A stretch of DNA of 64,000 nucleotides from Paracoccaceae bacterium (GTDB lineage Bacteria > Pseudomonadota > Alphaproteobacteria > Rhodobacterales > Rhodobacteraceae), in contig JAMWZC010000001.1 of assembly GCA_024304985.1 (NCBI GenBank), positions 310,001-374,000 on the forward strand. Reading direction: 5' to 3'. Below the pieces are notes generated by a model. That model was not told the origin of the DNA. It did no database searches and saw only the letters and a list, made by a program, of their open reading frames with translations. A program made the translations under genes and the position numbers. This document shows positions 53,868-63,913 of the stretch, in pieces; positions within the stretch are counted from its first letter, which is position 1; every line of letters begins with the position of its first letter.

Positions 53868-54701
53868 ATGAGCAACATGTTCCCCCTTCCCAATGCCCAA
53901 TGGCCGGTGATGAGCCCCGGTTCTGTCTGGTTGTGCGGCGCAGGCCCCGGCGATCCCGGTCTTCTGACGCTGCACGCGCTCAACGCGCTCAGGCAGGCGG
54001 ATGTGGTTGTCTATGACGCGCTGGTCAGCCAGCAGATCCTTGATTGGGCACCGCAGGCTGTGCTGGAATATGCGGGCAAGCGGGGCGGCAAGCCTTCGGC
54101 GGTGCAGGAGGATATCACCGACAGGCTGGTGGTGCTGGCCCGTCAAGGCAAGCGTGTGCTGCGTCTGAAAGGGGGCGATCCATTCGTCTTTGGGCGCGGG
54201 GGCGAGGAGGCGCGGGTGCTGATCGCGGCGGGTATCGCCACGCGGATCATTCCGGGGATCACGGCCGGGATCGGCGGGCTGGCCTATGCGGGGATTCCGG
54301 TGACGCATCGCGAGGTCAATCAGGCCGTCACCTTCGTGACCGGCCATGACGCCACGGGCGAGACACCCGTCAGCGTGGACTGGACTGCGATTGCGCAGGG
54401 CAGCCAGATGATCGTGATCTATATGGGCATGAAACATGTGGGCCAGATCGCGGCCAAGCTGATCGCCGCAGGGCGCAGCCCCGACGAGCCTGCCGCCGTG
54501 GTCGTGTCCGCCACCACGCCGCAGCAGCGCGTGCTGGATACGACGCTGGGCGGGATGGAGGCGGATATCGCCGCCTCCGGGCTGGAGCCGCCTGCGATCC
54601 TGTGCATCGGCGAGGGCGTACGTTTGCGCCACGGGCTGGACTGGCAGGCGCTGGCGGTGGGCCTGTCGCCCGCTTTGCGTCCGGCCATGGCGGCCAGCTG
54701 A
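53868..54701 (+). CDS. cobA: Uroporphyrinogen-III C-methyltransferase
   Basis: SAM-dependent methylation of uroporphyrinogen III at C2 and C7, giving precorrin-2 for sirohaem and cobalamin. It is 277 residues: CGAGPGDPGLLTLHAL, the VVYDALVS block, RLKGGDPFVFGRGGEEA, PGITAGIGGLAYAGIPVTHR and GATGETPVS-like later elements. Only the methyltransferase domain is present, so it is not the trifunctional CysG. ATG at 53868; a second ATG three codons later. No sulfite or nitrite reductase gene is next to it here. Confidence 0.95.
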   Translation: MSNMFPLPNAQWPVMSPGSVWLCGAGPGDPGLLTLHALNALRQADVVVYDALVSQQILDWAPQAVLEYAGKRGGKPSAVQEDITDRLVVLARQGKRVLRLKGGDPFVFGRGGEEARVLIAAGIATRIIPGITAGIGGLAYAGIPVTHREVNQAVTFVTGHDATGETPVSVDWTAIAQGSQMIVIYMGMKHVGQIAAKLIAAGRSPDEPAAVVVSATTPQQRVLDTTLGGMEADIAASGLEPPAILCIGEGVRLRHGLDWQALAVGLSPALRPAMAAS

Positions 54702-54773
54702 CAGCGCAGCTTGCTGCATTGCGGCAGGATTATCGCCCTTGCGAGCGCCGCGCGCGCGGTCTAGCACTTTCGC

Positions 54774-55991
54774 ATGAGCGAAGCTGCATATATCCCCGAC
54801 GACGCCCGCGCCAAGCGCAACGTGATGATCCTCGTGATGGCGCAGGCCATTCTTGGCGCGCAGATGCCGATGATCTTTACCATCGGCGGGTTGGCGGGGC
54901 AGTCCCTGGCGACGAATCTGTGCTGGGCGACGTTGCCCATCTCGCTCATCGTGCTGGGGTCAATGCTGGCCGCGACGCCCGTTTCCGCCATCATGCAGAA
55001 ATATGGCCGCCGCACGGGGTTCCTGATCGGGACCACGGCGGGGGCGATTGGCGGGGCCATCGGGGCTTATGGGCTGTATGTGGCATCCTTTCCGATTTTC
55101 CTGCTGGGCAGTTTCATCACCGGTATCTACATGTCGGGGCAAGGGTTTTACCGCTTTGCCGCCGCTGATACGGCGTCTGATGCCTTCCGGCCCAAGGCGA
55201 TTTCCTATGTCATGGCGGGGGGCCTGCTGAGTGCGGTGATCGGCCCGCAACTGGTGAAAGTTACCGCCGAGTCGATGGTCATCCCCTTCCTCGGGACCTA
55301 TCTGGCGGTCATCGCGGTCAATGTGATCGGGTCGGGGCTGTTCTTCTTTCTGGACATTCCCACGCCCAAGCCACCTGCCCATGACGCGCCCAAGGGGCGC
55401 AGCCGGATGGACCTGCTCAAGACACCCGCCGTGGCCGTGGCCGTCATCTGCGCCACCGTGTCCTATGCGCTGATGAACCTTGTCATGACCTCTTCGCCGC
55501 TGGCGGTGGTGGGCTGCGGGTTTCAGACCAATGACGCGGCCAATGTGGTGACGGCGCATGTTCTGGCGATGTATGCGCCCTCGTTCTTCACGGGCCATCT
55601 GATTGCCCGTTTCGGGGTGGAGCGGATCGTGGGGCTTGGCCTTGTGATCCTTGCGGGGGCCGGCGGCGTGGCCCTGATGGGGGTCGAGCTGGAGCATTTC
55701 TTCGTGGCGCTGATCCTGCTGGGGATAGGCTGGAACTTCGGCTTTATCGGGGCGACCACGATGCTGGCCGCGAACCATGCCCCGCATGAGCGCGGCCGGG
55801 TGCAAGGCATGAACGACCTGATCGTCTTCGGCGGGGTGACGATGGCCTCGCTGTCATCGGGCAGTCTGATGAACTGCTCGGGCGGGACCGCGCAGGAGGG
55901 CTGGATGGCCGTCAATATGGCCATGCTGCCGTTTCTGGTGCTGGCCACGGGCGCGTTGATCTGGCTGGCGATGCAGCCGAAAGAGGCGTGA
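54774..55991 (+). CDS. MFS transporter
   Basis: Membrane transporter of 405 residues with about 12 helices. ATPVSAIMQKYGRRTGFLIGTTAGA contains the MFS loop 2-3 motif. Ends with VNMAMLPFLVLATGALIWLAM. Substrate not known. It ends 4 bp before the convergent squalene/phytoene-synthase-like gene. Confidence 0.87.
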   Translation: MSEAAYIPDDARAKRNVMILVMAQAILGAQMPMIFTIGGLAGQSLATNLCWATLPISLIVLGSMLAATPVSAIMQKYGRRTGFLIGTTAGAIGGAIGAYGLYVASFPIFLLGSFITGIYMSGQGFYRFAAADTASDAFRPKAISYVMAGGLLSAVIGPQLVKVTAESMVIPFLGTYLAVIAVNVIGSGLFFFLDIPTPKPPAHDAPKGRSRMDLLKTPAVAVAVICATVSYALMNLVMTSSPLAVVGCGFQTNDAANVVTAHVLAMYAPSFFTGHLIARFGVERIVGLGLVILAGAGGVALMGVELEHFFVALILLGIGWNFGFIGATTMLAANHAPHERGRVQGMNDLIVFGGVTMASLSSGSLMNCSGGTAQEGWMAVNMAMLPFLVLATGALIWLAMQPKEA

Positions 55992-55995
55992 CTGT

Positions 55996-56751
55996 CTAAA
56001 AGAGGCGCGCGCGCAGCAGGGTGAGGCGGCGCAGCGCCTCGGGTTCGGCCAAGCGTCCCTCGGGAATTGCGGCGGGATCGCGCAGGGCGCGGCTAAGGAT
56101 CGCTTTGGCGCGCCATGCTGCAAGTTCCGCGATGCGCTGCGGCAGGTTGGGACGGGCACCCCGTCGCTTCAGCCTGTCCAGATGGGACGTGACCAGATCG
56201 CTGAACTGCGCGGTGGTCATTTCGGGCAAGGGGTTGATGCCGCGGGCCAGAAACATCGGCACGCCCAAAAGGTAATTGGCCAGCCCCGCTGCCGCGCCAC
56301 GATCGCGGGCGCGCACCTCATCCGTGCAGCCAAGCGCACGGGCGGTGGCCCACATCAGCGTTCCGCCTGTTTCGGCGACGTATTCGGCCAGATCATCGGC
56401 GCTGGCCATCGGCAGGCGCTGCGCCTCGCGACGGCGCGCCGCCACGCAGCCCATCAGCAGGCACGCGCCATCAGGGTCCAGAACCTGCGCCAGCGGGGTG
56501 GCGACCTCGTGCCGGCGGACGGGCCCGCCCGAGGCGATCTCCTCCAGCACATCATGCCACCATTGCAGGCGCATTTCCGCGATCAGGGGTTCGTTGCTCA
56601 TCCAAGGGGCGCGGGCGATTTCAAGGTTGAAGGCGTAGATCGGAAACAGGATCCGGCGCATCGCGACAGGTGCCGCCATGGTCGCGGCGAAACGGTCGGG
56701 GTCGCCGCGCTCGACGATCTGCGCGCAGGCGGCCGTATCTGCGGTGATCAT
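55996..56751 (-). CDS. Squalene/phytoene synthase family protein
   Basis: Isoprenoid-synthase-type helical protein of 251 residues. It has RILFPIYAFNLEIARAPWMSNEP, MRLQWWHDVLEEI and TGGTLMWATARALG at positions of the trans-prenyl synthase core, but the first and second DxxxD metal motifs are not both recognisable, like the NDUFAF6/assembly-factor branch. Catalysis on prenyl diphosphates is therefore doubtful. It overlaps cimA by 4 bp (ATGA), so it is coupled to it. Confidence 0.8.
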   Translation of the reverse strand: MITADTAACAQIVERGDPDRFAATMAAPVAMRRILFPIYAFNLEIARAPWMSNEPLIAEMRLQWWHDVLEEIASGGPVRRHEVATPLAQVLDPDGACLLMGCVAARRREAQRLPMASADDLAEYVAETGGTLMWATARALGCTDEVRARDRGAAAGLANYLLGVPMFLARGINPLPEMTTAQFSDLVTSHLDRLKRRGARPNLPQRIAELAAWRAKAILSRALRDPAAIPEGRLAEPEALRRLTLLRARLF

Positions 56752-58382
56752 GCGCGAGCCCCGGCTGTCTCGGTGGCCTCGCGCAGCAGTTTCCAGTTGA
56801 TCGCATCCAAGAGCGCCTCGAAGCTGGCATCCACGATGTTGGGGCTGACGCCCACGGTGGACCAGCGGCGGCCCTGCCCGTCTTCGCTGTCGATGATGAC
56901 GCGGGTCACGGCCTCGGTCCCGCCTTGCGTGATGCGGACCTTGAAATCGACCAGACGCATATCGGCGATGGCCTCGCTATATTGGCCCAAGTCTTTACCG
57001 AGTGCCTTGGCCAGCGCGTTCACCGGGCCACGGTCTGATCCCGCCTCATCCATCGACTCGCTGACCGAGAGTTTCTTTTCGCCGTCCACTTTCACCACGA
57101 CGACCGCCTCAGAGAGGCTGACCATGCGGTCATACTTGTTCTTGCGACGCTCGACCGTGACGCGGTAGCGCTTGACCTCGAAGAAGGCTGGGGCCTGGCC
57201 CATCTCGGCGCGGGCCAGCAGTTCGAAACTGGCTTGGGCGGTGTCATAGGCATAGCCCTGTTCCTCGCGCGCTTTCACCACTTCGAGGATGCGGCCCAGC
57301 ACCGGGCTGTCGGGGGCAACGTCCAGCCCCGCCTCGGCCAGACGGCGGCGCAGATTGGATTGGCCTGCCTGATTGGACATGGGGATGATGCGGGTATTGC
57401 CCACAACGGCGGGGTCGATATGTTCGTAGGTCGCGGGGTCCTTGAGGATCGCGCTGGCATGCAGCCCGGCCTTGTGGGCAAAGGCGGAAGCGCCGACGTA
57501 AGGCGCCTGCCGCATCGGCACGCGGTTCAGGATATCGTCCAGACGGCGGCTGGCGCGGGTGAGGCCCGAAAGGGCCCCAAGGGTCACGCCCGTTTCATAC
57601 AGGCTGGCATAGGGTTCCTTGAGCAGCAGCGTCGGGATGATCGTGGTGAGGTTCGCATTGCCGCAACGCTCGCCCAGACCGTTGAGCGTGCCCTGCACCT
57701 GCCGCGCGCCTGCGTCGATGGCGGCCAGCGTGCCCGCCACAGCGGTTTCAGTGTCATTATGGGTGTGGATGCCCAGACGGTCGCCGGGGATGCCAGCGGC
57801 GATGACCTCAGCCGTGATACGGCCGATCTCTTCGGGCAGGCAACCGCCGTTGGTGTCGCAGAGCACGATCCAGCGTGCGCCCGCGTCGAGCGCGGCTTTC
57901 AGGACGGTGAGGGCGTAATCGGGGTTGGCGCGGTAGCCATCGAAGAAATGCTCGGCATCGAACAGCGCCTCGCGGCCTTGGGAGACCAGATGGTTGAGCG
58001 AGGCGGCGATGTTTTCTGCATTCTCTTCGAGTGTGATCCCCAGCGCTGTGGTGACGTGGAAATCATGGGCCTTGCCGACCAGACAGACGGCGCTGGTCCC
58101 TGCGTTCATCACGGCGGCCAGAACGTCATCATTGGCGGCCGAGCGCCCTGCCCGCTTGGTCATCCCGAAGGCGGTCAATGTGGCCCGCGTGCGAGGGGCG
58201 GCTTCGAAAAAGGCGCTGTCGGTGGGGTTGGCACCGGGCCAGCCGCCCTCGATGTAATCCACGCCAAGCGCGTCCAGCATCCCGGCGATGGTCAGCTTTT
58301 CAGCGGTCGAGAATTGCACGCCCTGCGTCTGCTGCCCGTCACGCAGGGTGGTGTCGTAGAGGTAGAGGCGGTCTTTTGGCAT
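56748..58382 (-). CDS. cimA: Citramalate synthase
   Basis: Condenses pyruvate and acetyl-CoA to citramalate, the threonine-independent way into isoleucine. It is 544 residues: DRE-TIM barrel with DTTLRDGQQTQGVQFS, GGWPGANPTD, the HTHND metal-ligand segment (GIHTHNDTETAVA) and NGLGERCGNANL, plus a C-terminal LeuA-type dimer domain. Long size and the GQQTQGV variant fit CimA rather than LeuA. Start ATG at 58382 overlaps the cysS TGA (TGATG); upstream is cysS. Confidence 0.93.
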   Translation of the reverse strand: MPKDRLYLYDTTLRDGQQTQGVQFSTAEKLTIAGMLDALGVDYIEGGWPGANPTDSAFFEAAPRTRATLTAFGMTKRAGRSAANDDVLAAVMNAGTSAVCLVGKAHDFHVTTALGITLEENAENIAASLNHLVSQGREALFDAEHFFDGYRANPDYALTVLKAALDAGARWIVLCDTNGGCLPEEIGRITAEVIAAGIPGDRLGIHTHNDTETAVAGTLAAIDAGARQVQGTLNGLGERCGNANLTTIIPTLLLKEPYASLYETGVTLGALSGLTRASRRLDDILNRVPMRQAPYVGASAFAHKAGLHASAILKDPATYEHIDPAVVGNTRIIPMSNQAGQSNLRRRLAEAGLDVAPDSPVLGRILEVVKAREEQGYAYDTAQASFELLARAEMGQAPAFFEVKRYRVTVERRKNKYDRMVSLSEAVVVVKVDGEKKLSVSESMDEAGSDRGPVNALAKALGKDLGQYSEAIADMRLVDFKVRITQGGTEAVTRVIIDSEDGQGRRWSTVGVSPNIVDASFEALLDAINWKLLREATETAGARA

Positions 58383-59794
58383 CAAAGCCCCTCCAGTTTG
58401 GCGGGATCGAAGCCGGGACCGGGCACAAGTTCAACGCCGTCTTTGGACATGCGAACCTCGATTCCGGCGTCGAGAAGTGCGGCTTTGAGGCGGTCGACGT
58501 CAGCAAAGTCTTTGGATTGCATCGCGACGGCGCGCAGATCATTCAATTTCTGTGCAAGTGACGAGAGCATGTCGCTGGACTCAGGCATCGCCGTATTTCC
58601 CGTCGTTTCAATGCCTTGAACCGATGTCGCTTGCCGATATCCATCCGACAGGAACCCCAGAAATCGCGCGTTATCCAGAAGTTTTTGCGGCTTTGTTCTT
58701 AATTCGTTCACCCTTGCGAGGGCAGAATGGGTGTTCAGATCATTCGCAAGCGCCGCGACAAGTGCGGGGTCAGGCGCGAATTGGGAAAGAGGTGTCGGAT
58801 GCAGATCGCGCGTTACGCTGCGCCAATTTTCAAGGGTCTTCTGGGCCTGTGCCGCCTTGTCCGCCGTCCAGTCCATCGGCTTGCGATAATGCGTCATCAG
58901 AAAGACGTAGCGGATCACCTCGCCGGGGATGCCCTGGTCCAGCAGGTCGCGGACGGTGAAGAAATTGCCAAGGGACTTGGACATCTTCTTGCCCTCGACC
59001 AGCAGCATCTCGTTATGCATCCAGACGGTCGCGAAACCGCCCTCGGGATGGGCGCAGCAGCTTTGGGCGATTTCATTCTCGTGATGCGGGAAGGCCAGGT
59101 CGATGCCGCCCCCGTGGATGTCGAAGCTGGCCCCCAGCAGTTCCTGCGCCATGGCCGAGCATTCGATATGCCAGCCGGGGCGGCCCCTGCCCCATGGGCT
59201 GTCCCATCCGGGCAGATCATCGGTGGACGGCTTCCAGAGGACGAAATCCATCGGGTTGCGCTTGTAGGGGGCGACTTCGACGCGGGCACCCGCGATCATG
59301 TCCTCGACCGTGCGGCCCGAAAGCGCGCCGTAGCGGCTGTAGCTGTCCACGGCGAAGAGCACATGACCCCCAGCCGCATAGGCATGACCCTTGGCGATCA
59401 GGTCCTCGATCATGGCGATCATCGCGCCGATATAGGCGGTGGCGCGGGGCATGTGGTCGGGTTCGAGCGCGCCCAAGGCGCCCATGTCGTCGAGATACCA
59501 GCGGATGGTTTCCGCGGTGATATCACCGATGCTGCGGCCCGTCTGGGCGGCCTTGGCGTTGATCTTGTCGTCCACATCGGTGAAGTTGCGCACATAGGTG
59601 ACATGATCCGCCCCATGGACGTGGCGCAGAAGGCGGTAGAGCATGTCGAACACCACCACGGGGCGGGCATTGCCCAGATGCGCGCGGTCATAGACGGTGG
59701 GGCCGCAGACATACATGCGCACATTGTCGGGGTTCAGCGGGGTGAACACCTCTTTCCGGCGGGTCTTGGTGTTGTGCAGCTTGATGATCGTCAT
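58382..59794 (-). CDS. cysS: Cysteinyl-tRNA synthetase
   Basis: Class I synthetase charging tRNA(Cys). It is 470 residues: zinc Cys in [16 protein letters not shown] as the HIGH motif, the [14 protein letters not shown] block with another zinc ligand and [10 protein letters not shown] as the KMSKS loop. The anticodon-binding domain follows. It is translationally coupled to cimA. Confidence 0.97.
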   Translation of the reverse strand: MTIIKLHNTKTRRKEVFTPLNPDNVRMYVCGPTVYDRAHLGNARPVVVFDMLYRLLRHVHGADHVTYVRNFTDVDDKINAKAAQTGRSIGDITAETIRWYLDDMGALGALEPDHMPRATAYIGAMIAMIEDLIAKGHAYAAGGHVLFAVDSYSRYGALSGRTVEDMIAGARVEVAPYKRNPMDFVLWKPSTDDLPGWDSPWGRGRPGWHIECSAMAQELLGASFDIHGGGIDLAFPHHENEIAQSCCAHPEGGFATVWMHNEMLLVEGKKMSKSLGNFFTVRDLLDQGIPGEVIRYVFLMTHYRKPMDWTADKAAQAQKTLENWRSVTRDLHPTPLSQFAPDPALVAALANDLNTHSALARVNELRTKPQKLLDNARFLGFLSDGYRQATSVQGIETTGNTAMPESSDMLSSLAQKLNDLRAVAMQSKDFADVDRLKAALLDAGIEVRMSKDGVELVPGPGFDPAKLEGL

Positions 59795-60018
59795 CGGGTC
59801 CTCACACGCGGGTCCGCGGCGGGCTTAGCAACTTCAACTCGGGTTGGGAATAGAAGAACGCGCCGCCGGAAGGTTCAGGCGGTAATGCAGCAAATGGTCA
59901 TGATGGCACAGGCGTTCATGGCTGTATCATATCCGTTGATCCGCGCCGCCACAATCGCTGAATTGACATGGCGCGGCCGGATGTGGCCACTGGCGGCAAG
60001 CAATGAGAGAGGGTCGCC

Positions 60019-61209
60019 ATGCAATTGTCACAGCGGATCACCACGCTTTTGGGGGATGGGGATGATGGCTGGGGCGTTTTCTACCGCGCACGGGCCATGA
60101 AGGCTGCGGGGCGCGAGGTGATCGAGCTAACCATTGGCGAGCATGATATCCGCACCGATCGCAGCATTCTGGACGCGATGCACGGGGCGGCGCTGGCGGG
60201 GCATACGGGATATGCCAGCATTCCCGGCATTCCCGCCCTGCGCGACGCCGTGGCGGCCCGGGTTCAGGCGCGCACAGGCGTGCCAACGGCGCGCGGAAAT
60301 GTGCTGATCACGCCGGGGGGACAGGCCGGGCTGTTCGCGACGCATCACGCCTGTGCCGATCCGGGCGATACGGCGCTCTATGTCGATCCGGCCTATGTGA
60401 CCTATCCGGGTGTGCTGCGCGCGCTGGGCCTCGTGCCGCGGGCGGTCGGCGCAAGACCGGAGGATGGATTCCAGCCCCGGGCCGGTGATCTGGATGCGGC
60501 CGTGCGGGCGGCGCATCGACCGCGTTCGCTGCTGGTCAACAGCCCCAACAATCCGACGGGCGGGGTCTATTCCCCCGCCACGCTGGAGGGCATTGCGCGG
60601 GTGGTGCAGGAGCACGATCTGTGGCTGATCTCGGACGAGGTCTATGACACGCAGGTCTGGGACGGGGATCATCTAAGCCCGCGCGCCCTGCCCGGCATGG
60701 CCGAACGGACATTGGTGATCGGGTCGATGTCGAAGTCGCATGCGATGACGGGCAGCCGGATCGGCTGGATCTTGGGGCCGGAAGCCGCGATCATGCGGCT
60801 GGCGGATCTGGCAACGCATACGACCTATGGCGTGCCGGGTTTCGTGCAAGAGGCGGCTCTGTTCGCATTGGCGCAGGGGGATGGACTGGAAACGGCGGTG
60901 GCGGCACCGTTCCTGCGCCGCCGTGACATGGCGCTGGAGGTATTGGGGCGGCAGAATATCGTGCGGGTGCAGCCTCCTCAGGGGGCGATGTATCTGATGC
61001 TGGATATCCGCGGCACCGGAATGAGCGGCGAGGCCTTTGCAATGGCGCTGCTGGAGCGGCACGGGATCGCGGTGATGCCCGGGGAAAGTTTCGGAGCAGC
61101 GGCGGCGGGCCATATCCGCGTGGCGATGACCGTGGCGGATGAGGTTTTCGTGGAGGCGCTGGGGCGGTTGTTGGCGTTTGCCCAAGAACAGGCGGCGCTG
61201 GCAGCGTGA
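60019..61209 (+). CDS. Pyridoxal-phosphate aminotransferase, class I/II
   Basis: Fold-type I aminotransferase of 396 residues. SPNNPTGGVYS, LWLISDEVYDT and the PLP lysine in GSMSKSHAMTGSRIGWI are typical of the aspartate/aromatic aminotransferase family. The substrate is unknown. ATG at 60019 has GAGAGGG upstream. Confidence 0.9.
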   Translation: MQLSQRITTLLGDGDDGWGVFYRARAMKAAGREVIELTIGEHDIRTDRSILDAMHGAALAGHTGYASIPGIPALRDAVAARVQARTGVPTARGNVLITPGGQAGLFATHHACADPGDTALYVDPAYVTYPGVLRALGLVPRAVGARPEDGFQPRAGDLDAAVRAAHRPRSLLVNSPNNPTGGVYSPATLEGIARVVQEHDLWLISDEVYDTQVWDGDHLSPRALPGMAERTLVIGSMSKSHAMTGSRIGWILGPEAAIMRLADLATHTTYGVPGFVQEAALFALAQGDGLETAVAAPFLRRRDMALEVLGRQNIVRVQPPQGAMYLMLDIRGTGMSGEAFAMALLERHGIAVMPGESFGAAAAGHIRVAMTVADEVFVEALGRLLAFAQEQAALAA

Positions 61210-61325
61210 GGCGCCGGACATGGAGGCGCGGGTGACGCCGTTGGGATGGATGACGGCGCGACCACAACAGCCGGGGTCGCGACAAAGCCTCCGCACCCGG
61301 ATGTAACAGGGAAAGACAGCGCCAT

Positions 61326-61352
61326 GAAAAACGGGGCCGCAAGGCCCCGTTT
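61326..61352 (-). terminator. Terminator after the two cyclophilin genes
   Basis: Stem AAACGGGGCC / GGCCCCGTTT with a GCAA loop, followed on the minus strand by five T. It lies 23 nt past the minus-strand stop at 61375 and also ends the plus-strand aminotransferase region. Confidence 0.85.
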
Positions 61353-61374
61353 GAGTGACATATGGATCAGATGA

Positions 61375-61923
61375 TCACTCGGTCACGGTGACCGTTTTCA
61401 TGATGTCGGGCTGCCCAGTGACCATGCCGTTCTGACCAGTGCCACGCTTGATCGCGTCAACGACCTCCATCCCTTCGGTGACACGACCGACGACGGTGTA
61501 TTGGCCGTTCAGGAAATAACCCTCGTCGAACATGATGAAGAACTGGCTGTTGGCGGAGTTCGGGTTCTGGCTGCGCGCCATGCCGACGACGCCGCGGTCG
61601 AAGGGGATGTCCGAGAATTCGGCCTTGAGGTCGGGACGGGCAGAGCCGCCCATGCCCGCGCGGGACATGTTGCCCCCCAGCTTGCCGAATTCGACATCGC
61701 CGGTCTGGGCCATGAACCCTTCGATCACGCGGTGAAAGACGACGCCGTCATAGCCGCCCTCGGCCGCGATGGCGGCGATCTGGGCAGCATGTTCGGGGGC
61801 CACATCTTCCAGAAGATCGATGGTGATGGTGCCGTTGGCCTCGCCCTCGACCTCGATCTGGATGCCGGTGGCCAGTGCGGGACCGGCCAAACACATCAGT
61901 GTCGCTGCAATCGCCTTATACAT
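61375..61923 (-). CDS. Periplasmic peptidyl-prolyl isomerase (cyclophilin)
   Basis: Cyclophilin of 182 residues with a signal peptide (about 1-18, [18 protein letters not shown]). [31 protein letters not shown] and VVGRVTEGMEVVDAI are the active-site blocks. Its start overlaps the end of the next upstream gene by 8 bp, and the domain is nearly the same as that protein, so a duplication with a gained export signal is likely. Confidence 0.94.
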   Translation of the reverse strand: MYKAIAATLMCLAGPALATGIQIEVEGEANGTITIDLLEDVAPEHAAQIAAIAAEGGYDGVVFHRVIEGFMAQTGDVEFGKLGGNMSRAGMGGSARPDLKAEFSDIPFDRGVVGMARSQNPNSANSQFFIMFDEGYFLNGQYTVVGRVTEGMEVVDAIKRGTGQNGMVTGQPDIMKTVTVTE

Positions 61924-62422
61924 CGGCGGCCACCTTGACGCTGATCATGCGATCGGGGTTCGCGGGCGGCTCGCCGCGGGTGATGGCGTCGACATGCTCC
62001 ATCCCGTCGATGACACGGCCATAGACCGTATACTGGCCGTTCAGGAAATGGTTGTCCTTGAAATTGATGAAGAACTGGCTGTTGGCCGAGTTGGGGTTCT
62101 GGCTGCGGGCCGCCCCCAGCGTGCCACGGTCATGCGGCAGGCGTGAGAATTCTGCCGGCACGTCGGGCAGGTCGGAGCCGCCTGTGCCCGCGCGGCGGAT
62201 GTTGAAGCCGTCTTCCATGTCGCCATGTTCCACATCGCCGGTCTGGGCCATGAAGCCCTCGATCACGCGGTGGAAGCAGACGTTGTCATATTGACCGGAG
62301 CGGGCCAGTTCCTTCATCCGGGCGCAGTGCTGGGGGGCCACGTCGGGCATCAGCTCGATCGTGACGGTGCCGCCCTTCAGCTCGATGAGGATGGTGTTCT
62401 CGGGGTCTTTGATCTCGGGCAT
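61916..62422 (-). CDS. ppiB: Cytoplasmic peptidyl-prolyl isomerase (cyclophilin)
   Basis: Cyclophilin of 168 residues with no signal peptide; [32 protein letters not shown] and [15 protein letters not shown] parallel the downstream paralogue. It catalyses cis-trans isomerisation of X-Pro bonds. First gene of the pair on this strand; pgk is divergent with 126 bp between. Confidence 0.94.
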   Translation of the reverse strand: MPEIKDPENTILIELKGGTVTIELMPDVAPQHCARMKELARSGQYDNVCFHRVIEGFMAQTGDVEHGDMEDGFNIRRAGTGGSDLPDVPAEFSRLPHDRGTLGAARSQNPNSANSQFFINFKDNHFLNGQYTVYGRVIDGMEHVDAITRGEPPANPDRMISVKVAADV

Positions 62423-62548
62423 CTGGGCCTCCTCTGTCTGGTTCTGGGCAGATACCTAAGGCCCTTGGGCGCAATTGCCAAGCGGGGTGTTGACGCAAGC
62501 GCGTCTTCACGCCAAGAGGTGCGCGGGCTGATCCCGAGGAGCGATGGA

Positions 62549-63733
62549 ATGACCTGGAAGACCCTGGATGACATGGACCTGGACGGCAAGCGGGTTCTGG
62601 TGCGCGTGGACATCAACGTGCCGGTCGAAAAGGGCAAGGTCACGGATGCCACGCGGATCGAGAAGATCGCCCCCACCGTGCGCGACATCCTGAGCCGGGG
62701 CGGACGGGTGCTGCTGGTGGCGCATTTCGGGCGGCCCAAGGGCAAGGTGGTGCTGGATATGAGCCTGCGCGTCACGATCCCCGCGCTGGAGAATGTGCTG
62801 GCGCGGCATGTGACATTTGTCGAGACCTTCGACGGGGCGGAGGCCGCCACGAATGACGTGGTGCTGCTGGAGAATATCCGCTTCCATCCCGGCGAGGAGG
62901 CGAATGACCCCGCCTTTGCCGCGCAACTGGCCGAACTGGCGCAGATCTATTGCAATGACGCGTTTTCGGCAGCGCATCGCGCCCATGCCTCGACGGAAGG
63001 GCTGGCGCATCTGATGCCGGCCTGCGCCGGACGGCAGATGGAGGCGGAGTTGCGGGCGCTGGAAGCCGCGCTGAGCAAGCCCAAGCGACCCGTGGGGGCG
63101 GTCGTGGGCGGGGCGAAAGTCTCGACCAAGATCGAGTTGCTGGAAAACCTTGTCGAGAAGCTGGATGTGCTGATCATCGGCGGGGGCATGGCCAATACCT
63201 TCCTTGCCGCACAGGGCGCGCAACTGGGCGCGTCGCTGCGCGAGGCCGAGTTCGAGGAGACCGCGCGGGACATTCTGGCCAAGGCGGCGCGCACGGGATG
63301 CAAGATCATCCTGCCCGTGGATGGCAAGGTGGCGCGCACATTCGGGGCGGGTGTGCCCTTTGAGGTGATGCCGCTGGGCGCTGATACGGTGCTGGAGGCG
63401 GATCAGATGGTGCTGGATGCAGGGCCGCTGTCCATCGCGGCCATCACGGCGGCGTTCGACGGGCTGCAGACGCTGATCTGGAACGGGCCGCTGGGCGCGT
63501 TCGAGATCGCACCTTTCGATGAGGCGACGATGGTGACGGCCCGCCATGCAGCGGCGCTGACGCAGGCGGGCAAGCTGATCACCGTCGCAGGTGGCGGCGA
63601 TACGGTGGCCGCGCTGCATGCAGCGGATGCGGCGGATGACTTCACCTATATCAGCACGGCGGGAGGGGCCTTCCTTGAATGGATGGAGGGCAAGACCCTG
63701 CCCGGTGTTGCCGCGCTTGAGGGGAATGGCTGA
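62549..63733 (+). CDS. pgk: Phosphoglycerate kinase
   Basis: Interconverts 1,3-bisphosphoglycerate and 3-phosphoglycerate with ADP/ATP. It is 394 residues: [54 protein letters not shown], and the ATP part GGGDTVAAL with [27 protein letters not shown] lies 7 nt before the ATG. It works with gap, which is 38 kb away in this window. Confidence 0.98.
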   Translation: MTWKTLDDMDLDGKRVLVRVDINVPVEKGKVTDATRIEKIAPTVRDILSRGGRVLLVAHFGRPKGKVVLDMSLRVTIPALENVLARHVTFVETFDGAEAATNDVVLLENIRFHPGEEANDPAFAAQLAELAQIYCNDAFSAAHRAHASTEGLAHLMPACAGRQMEAELRALEAALSKPKRPVGAVVGGAKVSTKIELLENLVEKLDVLIIGGGMANTFLAAQGAQLGASLREAEFEETARDILAKAARTGCKIILPVDGKVARTFGAGVPFEVMPLGADTVLEADQMVLDAGPLSIAAITAAFDGLQTLIWNGPLGAFEIAPFDEATMVTARHAAALTQAGKLITVAGGGDTVAALHAADAADDFTYISTAGGAFLEWMEGKTLPGVAALEGNG

Positions 63734-63913
63734 GGCCGGTGCTGTCCTTGGAGATTTGACGCAATAAGACGCAGCGGTCTGTGCCGCAGGGCGAATTTTG
63801 TGCTTATTTTCAGTGTTTTTTCGTGTTTTTCAACCGAAAGGGGATTCACAAGACGAATCACCTGTGGCATGGTTCGGGAAAGCGTCGAGACAGGCGCAGG
63901 CAAAGGCAGAGCA

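Noticed and set aside
63843-63859. GATTC-N7-GAATC before the septum-initiator gene as a SqrR-like site
   Set aside because: Spacing is seven, not eight. GATTC and GAATC are also both GANTC methylation sites, which are common by chance.
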